Assembly (NCBI GenBank): GCA_012270065.1
Contig: JAAXJB010000064.1
Location: 72,053 to 136,052, forward strand
Direction of reading: 5' to 3'
Source: Rubripirellula sp.
GTDB lineage: Bacteria > Planctomycetota > Planctomycetia > Pirellulales > Pirellulaceae
Length of the DNA: 64,000 bases
Shown here: in pieces, positions 27,455-35,223 of the stretch
Layout: each line of letters opens with the position of its first letter
How positions within the stretch are numbered: position 1 is the first letter of the stretch
Notes under the pieces: generated by a model
Databases searched by the model: none
The model's input: the letters and a program-made list of their open reading frames with translations, nothing else
Told to the model about the DNA's origin: nothing
Translations under genes and position numbers: made by a program

Positions 27455-28716
27455 TCCCTGCCTTTTCTCATCGAGTAGCCGCGCGTCTGCCTGTTTTCTA
27501 TGGCTATGTCATGATTCCCGTAGCAATGCTACTGCAGATTGCAACCAGTCCCGGCCAGACATTTGCCATCAGTGCTTTCACTCCCCACCTACGCACTGCA
27601 ATCGCACTCAGTGACAGTCAGCTTTCTCTGGCCTACATGTTGGGTACGTTGCTCGCGGCATTTCCTCTCATGTTGGTCGGCCCGTTATCAGATCGTTATG
27701 GTTTGCAGAGAATCAGTTTTGTTACGGTTTGCATGCTCGCAGCGGCCTGTTTCTTTGCTTCCAGAGTCACTGATTTCTACTCGCTACTGGCTGCATTTTT
27801 TCTGCTTCGTTTTCTGGGACAGGGATCGCTTTCACTGCTCAGCGGGAATGCGATTTCAATGTGGTTTCGCGATCGCATTGGTAGAGTTTCCGCTGTCATG
27901 AGTGTTGGTACCGCTGTTGCATTTGCATGGATTCCCCAGTGGATCCACAGTTGCATCGCAATGACCGGTTGGCGAGGCACTTTTCAATGGTTGTCAATCA
28001 TTGTCGCAGTGACCATGCTTCCAATGGTGGTTTTTCTATTTTGCAATCGACCTGAAGACATTGGTCAAACCGTTGATGGAACCGGCAAATCCAAATCTGA
28101 ACAGGAAACCGACACCAGTTTACCGACCCCACCATGCATGAATCTTCGGCAAGCCATTCGCTGTCGCGCATTCCCGATCCTTGCCGGCTGCAATACGGTC
28201 TGGGCGATGGCAGGAACAGGTATCGTCTTTTATCTGTTCACCCTATGCGACGATTTGGGTTTTACGGCCAGCGTTCCGACCAGCCTTTTCAAGACATTGG
28301 GATTGACGATGTTAGCCACACAGTTGGTTGGTGGGGTACTGGCTGACTTCTTGCCTCTCAACCGCCTGCTTGCCATTGGAACCATCATGATCAGTGCCGG
28401 TTTGTGGGCTGTTGCGTTCGGTCAAACCGAAACCGCTTTGCACTCATTTGCAGCATCATTTGGGGCAGGGCAGGGCATGTTGCTGGCAGTGGGCAATGTC
28501 ATCTGGGTCCGTTACTTCGGCCGAACCCATCTGGGATCAATCCGTGGAACGGTCTGGTGTTGCACGGTAGCCGGCAGCGGGTGTGGCCCCCTGTTCATGG
28601 GTGTTGCACGCGATTTCCATGGTAATTTTGATCCGGCACTGTATTTCTTTCTTGGTTTGATGACCTTCCTCTCAGTGCTCGCTTTTCTGGCAACATCCCC
28701 AAGCCGAGCGGAATGA
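27451..28716 (+). CDS. MFS transporter
   Basis: This 421-aa protein has about 12 hydrophobic helices. Between helices 2 and 3 stands the MFS signature 'GPLSDRYGLQRISF'. Its overall pattern ('YGYVMIPVAMLLQIATSPGQTFAIS' at the N-terminus) is like the oxalate/formate or monocarboxylate-type MFS proteins, but the substrate is not assignable. A central cytoplasmic loop is rich in charged residues (about 205-230). Its GTG start overlaps the previous stop (GTGA, 27451-27454). Confidence 0.88.
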   Translation: MIPAFSHRVAARLPVFYGYVMIPVAMLLQIATSPGQTFAISAFTPHLRTAIALSDSQLSLAYMLGTLLAAFPLMLVGPLSDRYGLQRISFVTVCMLAAACFFASRVTDFYSLLAAFFLLRFLGQGSLSLLSGNAISMWFRDRIGRVSAVMSVGTAVAFAWIPQWIHSCIAMTGWRGTFQWLSIIVAVTMLPMVVFLFCNRPEDIGQTVDGTGKSKSEQETDTSLPTPPCMNLRQAIRCRAFPILAGCNTVWAMAGTGIVFYLFTLCDDLGFTASVPTSLFKTLGLTMLATQLVGGVLADFLPLNRLLAIGTIMISAGLWAVAFGQTETALHSFAASFGAGQGMLLAVGNVIWVRYFGRTHLGSIRGTVWCCTVAGSGCGPLFMGVARDFHGNFDPALYFFLGLMTFLSVLAFLATSPSRAE

Positions 28717-28961
28717 GGCGGCTAATTTCTTGCCTCTTTCATGGATTTATTTCGATCGAAACATGCAATGCCGGTTCGATCCTCGCTAATCTGAAGTTTT
28801 TCCGGAATTGTGTTCGCCACTGCGATGATGAAACGTCTTTCAAGTGTGTGAAGTTCATTCCGGGAGCTTCCTTTTCAATTTTATCTGGCAGTCTCATGAT
28901 TCCATTCGCAAACAACTCCCATGACTGGAGACGGAATTCCTCTCCCCCCGATACGAAACCC

Positions 28962-29555
28962 ATGTTCGACCGAAGAGAATGGTTGTCAACGGTTTCACTT
29001 CTGTGGATGCTTCTTGTGCCTCTTGTACTTGGGTGTTCAAAGGAAGAAATGAGTCAGGCCTTGGAATCGGCCAAGTCAAAAACCAAGGCAATGACGGCCT
29101 CGGCGGTGGAAGCAGTGGAAGACAAACTGCCAGAATCAGGTTCAATCACCTTGGACCGAACCCCCCAACCCGTGACCATCTCACAAGCCGATATCACCCT
29201 GATTTCCGTTGGAGATGGAAGACCCAATGTTGTACAGATCACTTCTTACAACCCCAGCAGTGCTTCGCGGAGTTATCCAGCCCTGCTTTTGCATGGCATC
29301 ACAAACCTTTCCACTGCATCGAGTCTGGAAGGAGAAAAGATCGCATGTGATTTGTATCTTCAGGAAAGCGAAACGTCGCCCATAACAATGACAGAACCAG
29401 GACACGCCATCGTGGTTGATTTTCAGCAATACAACTCTGTTGAGAATACACTGACGGCAAATCTCGGAGTGATCTCATTACGTGGGTCTGATGACAGTGT
29501 TATGGAAATATCTGGTGGCAAAGTACTGGCAGTCATTCGTGGGGAGAACAAATAA
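28962..29555 (+). CDS. predicted lipoprotein of unknown function
   Basis: From ATG 28962 the product is 197 aa. The N-terminus has a basic start, a hydrophobic stretch and a lipobox 'LVLGC' with the lipidated Cys near residue 25. An Ala/Lys/Glu-rich helix follows, then a beta-rich domain (about 60-195). No known family is recognised. The frame is open upstream to 28713, but that part lacks a signal and looks non-coding. The next gene begins 1 bp after its stop. Confidence 0.75.
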   Translation: MFDRREWLSTVSLLWMLLVPLVLGCSKEEMSQALESAKSKTKAMTASAVEAVEDKLPESGSITLDRTPQPVTISQADITLISVGDGRPNVVQITSYNPSSASRSYPALLLHGITNLSTASSLEGEKIACDLYLQESETSPITMTEPGHAIVVDFQQYNSVENTLTANLGVISLRGSDDSVMEISGGKVLAVIRGENK

Positions 29556-29556
29556 C

Positions 29557-31437
29557 ATGTTCAATTTTTGTCAGACACGTACATCAGGAACTGGATCCCG
29601 ATTTTTCACCTTTGCCTCGTTGTTGATCGCATCCGTCCTGGTCAGTTGCGTCACGTCTTTTGACAAAGTCATCGCCCAGAATGCGATGCCGCCTCTGAAG
29701 ACACACGCCACCATCGATGGTGCGAAGACATTGGCCGATGATCTGCATCAGATCTATCTGGAAGAGTTGGCCATCGTCACGCGCATGTATGAAAAACGGA
29801 ATGATCCAGCAAGTTTCTCAGACCGTCAGATTTCAAAGTCCGCCGCTCGACTTTGGAAAGCCAGACGCGATGCAAAAGTGCTCGAATTGATGTCCGAACC
29901 CATCGGTGCCGATTTGGCGCGCAAGCTGTTCATGCTTGCTGTGCAAGTTGATCAATTTGGATTGTCATATTCGAGGACTCCCCGCGGAAGCCAGATGATG
30001 TCCAAACTCATCACCCGACTCCAACGTGAGTCACCACGCTTCCAGAAATTTCTGCAACAGGCTTCAAACAGCCTGCAAACCGGAGGCGACCCGGAAGTAT
30101 TCATACAACAGATGGAAGCTCGGGGCATGCAGATGCGCGAATCACTGGTTTTCTTCCGTCCTACCGAACACAAGAAGTATCTCTTCAATTTTGAATCACT
30201 TTTAAACAGCGGAGATGTGCGGAACCATAAGCTGAAAAGAGCACAGTACCTTCAACAGGCAAACGCAAAGATGAAGGCCGAGCTTGCTGAAGCTGCCACT
30301 GCCCAAACTGAAATGAAGCGCATCAGTCAGGAGCTGAAAGAAAAAGGGGCAGCAACACTTGATGGTGAGGTGAAGATTGGTAGCAAAGAGGTTTTTTCAC
30401 ACGTTGCTAAACTGTGGAATGGAGGATCAGCCAATTTGATCCGCGCGAATGCTCTTCAATGGATGATTACAAACAAACCAGACAATGGACAATCCGCTGA
30501 AACTGAAAAACTGAAGAAGACTGCACTGACTGCACTTGCCAGTGTGATTGAGTCACTGGCAGAACACACAGATCCTGTGCAAATCCCGGAACTTTATACC
30601 GATTTGCTTTACCAAATCAGTCTGCTGGACCACCGAACCACGGGACTGCATCAGGTTTCGACAGAATGCGAGAACGCTCTGCAGCAGCTTGCCCGAAAGA
30701 ACCCGGAATTTGCTGAGCGGATTGAAGCGTATACTCGAGCTACCTCTGAACCCCTGAAATGGAGGAGCCGTTTTGCGTCTGCGCAGGCAAGCTTTCTTTC
30801 CACCAAGTATCCGGCTGCGGATGCACTGCTGGATTCCCGAGGCCCAACGGACACTGGCAATCGCCCAAACTTTGCCAGACGATCTGGGGGAGAAACCCGG
30901 ATGGTTTCACCGTCTTTCAACGAGCCCGCCGATTGGATGCTCGATGAAACAGGCAAAAGACTGGCAGGGAAATCGATCAAGGAAGATCATCTGATACGGC
31001 TTGCCCAAGGCAGCCCAACTGCAATCATCCAGTTCAGAAAGGGACACTACGCAAATGTCGCCATGAATCTATCGCCTGAAAATGAAATTGCTGCCCTGAA
31101 AAAATCATTGTTGGTCAACGATGAACACCGTGCTCTTTCTTTCGCAGCCATGGATGCCATTTCATCAGCAGAAATGCAGGATTATGTTTCCATAGGGGGC
31201 ATGATCCAGAAGATTCATCTTGAATCTTTGCTCACACGTTTCATCGCGTTCCCCAATGGTGCAATTGCGCTTGTACCTCTTGGGGGACTGCCACAACCCA
31301 ACAGCACTCTGACCCCCATGGAACAGACTTGTTGGCGTTTGGATGTCATGCCCAAATGGGCGCATCACCGATATTTCACAGTCCGCTCGGCAGTTACAAA
31401 ACCACTGGAATCAAAGACAGCTCAAGCAACAAACTGA
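29557..31437 (+). CDS. large secreted protein of unknown function
   Basis: From ATG 29557 the product is 626 aa with an N-terminal signal (about residues 14-40, 'FASLLIASVLVSCVTSF', cleavage near 'VIAQNA'). The rest is mainly helical ('QYLQQANAKMKAELAEAATA' and similar). No family or active site is recognised. It begins 1 bp after the lipoprotein stop, so the two form an envelope-protein operon. A longer N-terminus from 29482 overlaps the lipoprotein gene and is unlikely. Confidence 0.75.
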   Translation: MFNFCQTRTSGTGSRFFTFASLLIASVLVSCVTSFDKVIAQNAMPPLKTHATIDGAKTLADDLHQIYLEELAIVTRMYEKRNDPASFSDRQISKSAARLWKARRDAKVLELMSEPIGADLARKLFMLAVQVDQFGLSYSRTPRGSQMMSKLITRLQRESPRFQKFLQQASNSLQTGGDPEVFIQQMEARGMQMRESLVFFRPTEHKKYLFNFESLLNSGDVRNHKLKRAQYLQQANAKMKAELAEAATAQTEMKRISQELKEKGAATLDGEVKIGSKEVFSHVAKLWNGGSANLIRANALQWMITNKPDNGQSAETEKLKKTALTALASVIESLAEHTDPVQIPELYTDLLYQISLLDHRTTGLHQVSTECENALQQLARKNPEFAERIEAYTRATSEPLKWRSRFASAQASFLSTKYPAADALLDSRGPTDTGNRPNFARRSGGETRMVSPSFNEPADWMLDETGKRLAGKSIKEDHLIRLAQGSPTAIIQFRKGHYANVAMNLSPENEIAALKKSLLVNDEHRALSFAAMDAISSAEMQDYVSIGGMIQKIHLESLLTRFIAFPNGAIALVPLGGLPQPNSTLTPMEQTCWRLDVMPKWAHHRYFTVRSAVTKPLESKTAQATN

Positions 31438-31440
31438 TTT

Positions 31441-32922
31441 TCAGCGGTTCGGATCATCCGAGCTGTTATCGGAAGCTCCATCACGAATGGAATTTGCGTC
31501 GCTGGTTGAACCGTGATCCAGACGACGTGACCCGGCGCGACGCGCTTCCTCTGCGTGTTCCTGACCCGCGGCTTTCCCCATTGCATTGACGAGTACCTGC
31601 TTCAAAGAAGATCCTCCCTGCTCCTCGTCTGACTCGTGATCGCCCCATCGCTGCGAGCGACGGATCTTTTGCCACAGATTACGTGCATCTTCCACCGTTT
31701 CGGTAAATGAGATTTCCTCATCGATACTCAGCGAATCAAGGAAGTTCGAACGCGCGGAATCAAAGTGAGCCGCCCGAAACCGTTGGATGACGCGTCCCAC
31801 CTCGTCGATGACATCCTGTTTCTGCTTTTGAGAATCACGACGAAGTCGGGTAGCCTCCTCCAGATCTCCGCGATCTGACTCCACCCCGGCGAGTCGGGCT
31901 ACAATCTGATCATCCAGCACATCATCGGCGGTTGCTGCTGCCCGCTTTTTCAAATCAGTTGATTTGAAGCTGACGAGCTTTTTCCTGAACACTTCGATCG
32001 CTTTCTGATAGTAGGAACCTCTTGGGTCGGCGATGTCGGACAGAAGCTGATCCGTTTCCCTGATTGACTCCAGAATAAACTCCATCGATTGAACGCTCTG
32101 AGCGCGCTCACGAGTCAACTGTTCAGTCAGTCTGATTTTCTCTGGCAGGTCAAAAGCGGTAGCAACCTTGTCCCGTTTGCGCTCGAGCTCATCCATCACC
32201 ACATTGAATGCACTGCGATCGTCAGCGATGATTTTCCGCATCTGATCGGGCGTCTGCTTCAAGAAATCGTAACCTTGTTTTGCTTTCGTGAAACCAATGT
32301 ATCGTGCGAGCCAACGATCGATGCGGCGTGTCAATCCACGACTGCGATATTCGCTCTCCCCATAGTTACGGTCGTACAGATACTTGAATAATGCACTGCT
32401 TTGATAGGCGGGCAGTTTTCGGACGGCGTCCTGATCAATTTCGTGAAGATTCAATTCTGCTCTTTGCAGTGCTACTTCAGCAGCAGCAGCGCGATCTGCC
32501 AACTGAACAAAACTGGAATCTTCCTGCAGACGCGACTCAACCACCGCTGATATCTCATTCTGTTCTGCCACAGCAGCATCCAGGGCACCGCCCTCTTTTT
32601 CCAACCTCTGTTCCGTTGCATCCCGGTTTCCCTGCAGCTGTATCAGTTTGTCACTCAACAAACGATTATCATCTTCCTTCTGCAGAAGAATTTCTGAAAA
32701 CTCCTGCTGAACCTCTCGCCATGTTGAATCAATAGCATCTGCTGTCAATTCAGGGAGATAATGTTCAGCAAGACTGCGCAGTGCTTCATCACGTTCAGCA
32801 TCCAACTGCTGATGTTGCTCGTCTACGCCTTTCATACCAAGACGTTCGTTTTCCAATTGCTCGGACAAACGTTTGTGCGCATCCATCAGTTGTTGATACA
32901 CAGCAGGACCGGGAATCGACAT
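31441..32922 (-). CDS. long coiled-coil cytoplasmic protein, partner of a TelA-like module
   Basis: This 493-aa protein has no signal or membrane helix. Residues about 10-160 form a coiled coil. A conserved-looking core follows at about 170-255 ('FKYLYDRNYGESEYRSRG' then 'RRIDRWLARYIGFTKAKQGYDFL'), then more helix, and a polar acidic tail (about 430-493). I do not assign a named family. It is downstream of, and probably co-transcribed with, the small tail-anchored protein at 32951, and divergent from the TelA-like gene. Confidence 0.75.
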   Translation of the reverse strand: MSIPGPAVYQQLMDAHKRLSEQLENERLGMKGVDEQHQQLDAERDEALRSLAEHYLPELTADAIDSTWREVQQEFSEILLQKEDDNRLLSDKLIQLQGNRDATEQRLEKEGGALDAAVAEQNEISAVVESRLQEDSSFVQLADRAAAAEVALQRAELNLHEIDQDAVRKLPAYQSSALFKYLYDRNYGESEYRSRGLTRRIDRWLARYIGFTKAKQGYDFLKQTPDQMRKIIADDRSAFNVVMDELERKRDKVATAFDLPEKIRLTEQLTRERAQSVQSMEFILESIRETDQLLSDIADPRGSYYQKAIEVFRKKLVSFKSTDLKKRAAATADDVLDDQIVARLAGVESDRGDLEEATRLRRDSQKQKQDVIDEVGRVIQRFRAAHFDSARSNFLDSLSIDEEISFTETVEDARNLWQKIRRSQRWGDHESDEEQGGSSLKQVLVNAMGKAAGQEHAEEARRAGSRRLDHGSTSDANSIRDGASDNSSDDPNR

Positions 32923-32950
32923 CTACCAAGTAACCTTGAATTACGGAGCT

Positions 32951-33373
32951 TTAAAGAAACAGCAACAAAAGGCCACCGACAACAGTCGCAACCGCTGTAG
33001 TCGCGAGCATCAAACGACCGCGATAAACCCAGCAGTGCGCTAAAAGGGACTGAAAGCCCGGCTGAGGATCTTCATAACTGTGAACGGACTCAAAGAACTG
33101 CTCAATCGCAAGCTCTATTTCAGCTTCGGTGACATCGTCGCCAGACATGCGAGCCGTGCGTACAAGTTTATCGCGTAACTGTTTCCTCAGATCGTCACGA
33201 CGAAACATCTCCTCGGCTGTCTCGCGCTGGTCCCGCATTTCTCGAGCCACATCCATGACTCTCAATGTTTCTTGAAGAGATAGATTCTCCTCTGGCAACA
33301 AGCTGGTCTTCCTGCGATCAACGTTTGAGGATCGCATGGATGCGTTTGCTTGGGCCTGTGACTGGTTAGCCAT
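32951..33373 (-). CDS. small C-terminally anchored protein, DUF6384-like
   Basis: From ATG 33373 the product is 140 aa. A polar N-terminus leads to 'LSLQETLRVMDVAREMRDQRE', then 'RTARMSGDDVTEAEIELAIEQFFES' and 'HCWVYRG', and ends in one transmembrane helix with no residues beyond it ('MLATTAVATVVGGLLLLFL'). The protein would face the cytoplasm as a tail-anchored protein. It resembles, from memory, the DUF6384 family; this needs a profile search. The frame opens 69 bases further upstream to 33442. It lies 28 bp ahead of the coiled-coil gene and diverges from the TelA-like gene. Confidence 0.7.
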   Translation of the reverse strand: MANQSQAQANASMRSSNVDRRKTSLLPEENLSLQETLRVMDVAREMRDQRETAEEMFRRDDLRKQLRDKLVRTARMSGDDVTEAEIELAIEQFFESVHSYEDPQPGFQSLLAHCWVYRGRLMLATTAVATVVGGLLLLFL

Positions 33374-33596
33374 GATCTTCGCAGGTGGGTTTGGAGGGTC
33401 CTGACCAGTGATTAGTCTATTCAATTGGCTCGTTTTACGCATTCGGGGAGTGCGAAAAGTCCGACTTCACCGGAAATGGCCCTGATCAACGTCTAGCTGA
33501 TTGCAGCAACACGAATCACGCGCTAATCTAATATCCGTTGAGAACTTGCGGAAAAATCGCTGCTCCAACAGACCATTTCCCGGAGAATTTGCTGCC

Positions 33597-34826
33597 ATGT
33601 CAGACCAAGCACAACAACCTGCCCCTGAACCAGATGCATCGAGTACCAAAGCCCAGAACTCCACCTCCATGCACAAATATCTGGGGCGGGCAGTCAATGT
33701 CTTGAAAGAATTTGGCATCAACAGTTCAGAAACGGCGCCGCAGGAACTCATCGGACTGCTGGAAAGTGTGAAGCATCTGGACGAACCCAAAGTTCTTGCG
33801 ATCGCTGATGTCATCCAGCACATGAGTGCGTTCAATGCCCTCGTGCGCGAAAACGTCGAGGGAATCTCTGTGGGTGACCGTTACATGAATATCACCCAGA
33901 TGTTCGATTCGATCCGCGAAGACAGTAAACGATTAATCAACCAGCTGGATGATGGAAAAATCAGTGGCACTGAAAAAGTGTCGAACTGGTGGATGAAGAT
34001 GCGACGGGGAACACCCAGTGATCGCTTTGAAAAGATCATTGAGGTTTACGGTGAAGTTGCAAAAGATACGAAAGAGCAACTGAAACGTGAAGAAACCATC
34101 ATGGAGGGCTACATTGACTTTCGCTTTGCCCTGAAAGAAGCAGAAATTCTTTCACGAGATCTTTATCAGGCGCAGGAACCAGTTCTCGAACAGGCCAAGG
34201 CTGCCCTGAGTAAGACCCAGGATGATCTGGACGCCTATACCGGTGATGATGAGAGTGAAAAGAGCAAACTCGAACTGGCAAGGGACGAAGCCCGTTACGC
34301 CTATGAAAAGGAAGACGCAACTTTCCAGTTGCTAAAGGATATCGCCGAGAATCTCGAGGTCGGCTATGACGTCGGTGAAACCCTGATCACCAAGCTGAAA
34401 CAGACCCACGACGTCAAGGAAAGAGTCTATCGAAGGTCTGTCACCTTCTTCACGACGAACGAACACGTTTTTACCATCCTCGGAACGGTCTACACCAGCC
34501 AACATGGACTGCATGAAGTCACACAGGCAACCGAAGCAATGAAAACGGGAGTCAACAAGGGACTTGAAGACATCGCTGATCTGGGAAGGGAATTGGAACG
34601 CGCCGCATTGAAAGCAGGATATGGCAGTACCATCAACCCCGAATCCGTGCAAAAACTCGTCGACGCGATCAGCGGCTTTCAGGTTGAATCACTTGAAATG
34701 ATTGCTGATCTGAGAAAAGAGTCTGAAGAAAGCGCCAAGGAAATACGCAAGACCGTCGAAGAAGGCAAACAGAAATATCAGGAAACACTCGCTCGACACG
34801 CGCGTGGTGAAAGCCTGAGACCCTGA
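33597..34826 (+). CDS. TelA-like helical protein
   Basis: From ATG 33597, preceded by GGAGAA, the product is 409 aa, soluble and almost entirely helical. Its layout resembles TelA/YceH (toxic anion resistance): an N-terminal region 'GISVGDRYMNITQMFDSI', a long helix near 165-200 ('EEGYIDF'-like 'MEGYIDFRFALKEAE'), then a C-terminal region (about 285-400) with 'HVFTILGTVYTSQ', 'GVNKGLEDIADLGREL' and 'EEGKQKYQETLARHA' in the order and spacing of the TelA C-terminus. Sequence identity is low, so this is a structural-pattern guess. It is divergent from two coiled-coil genes with about 220 bp between starts. Confidence 0.6.
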   Translation: MSDQAQQPAPEPDASSTKAQNSTSMHKYLGRAVNVLKEFGINSSETAPQELIGLLESVKHLDEPKVLAIADVIQHMSAFNALVRENVEGISVGDRYMNITQMFDSIREDSKRLINQLDDGKISGTEKVSNWWMKMRRGTPSDRFEKIIEVYGEVAKDTKEQLKREETIMEGYIDFRFALKEAEILSRDLYQAQEPVLEQAKAALSKTQDDLDAYTGDDESEKSKLELARDEARYAYEKEDATFQLLKDIAENLEVGYDVGETLITKLKQTHDVKERVYRRSVTFFTTNEHVFTILGTVYTSQHGLHEVTQATEAMKTGVNKGLEDIADLGRELERAALKAGYGSTINPESVQKLVDAISGFQVESLEMIADLRKESEESAKEIRKTVEEGKQKYQETLARHARGESLRP

Positions 34827-35220
34827 ACGGTCACCTGCTGATGGCAAACCGGAACAGCAACAAGCCGGTAATGAATCCTTTGTCAGGCTCCACCCATCAT
34901 GAGTCACCAATCCATGTGGTGTGATTTACGATATGGAATCCTGTCATGCCCATCTGATTGGATGCCAAACCGGTAAGCCGGTTGATCATTCCGAAATGAA
35001 AAAAAATCCGGCTCGCCAACCTTGGGCAACAGCGCACCATTGTCTGAACTGTTACGCAAGCTCATCGAGAAGGCAAAGAAAACACGCGTCGATATTCAAC
35101 TGGTTCGTTTTGAGAATCAACGAAAAGTCCCACTTCGCGGATCTGATGGCCTACCGTTCCAATTTCTGAAAGAATACGCCGGGCAACAGGATCCATGATT
35201 CCAAGTGAAGGAAAGGTGTT
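34827..35220. other. 394-bp interval, mostly unassigned
   Basis: Between the TelA-like gene and the oxidoreductase gene I see a short perfect hairpin AACCGG-TAAG-CCGGTT at 34968-34983 and a possible small frame at 35040-35198 (listed separately). No promoter pair or U-tract terminator stands out. Confidence 0.45.
35040..35198 (+). CDS. possible small protein (52 aa), no ATG start
   Basis: A frame opening with TTG at 35040 encodes 52 residues of protein-like composition: a basic amphipathic helix ('SELLRKLIEKAKKTRVDIQ') followed by 'VRFENQRKVPLRGSDG' and 'FQFLKEYAGQQDP'. It ends 22-25 bp before the oxidoreductase start. There is no ATG and no clear ribosome site; another TTG lies 21 bases upstream. 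It could be a real short gene, the 3' remnant of a decayed one, or chance. Confidence 0.3.
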   Translation: MSELLRKLIEKAKKTRVDIQLVRFENQRKVPLRGSDGLPFQFLKEYAGQQDP

Positions 35221-35223
35221 GTG

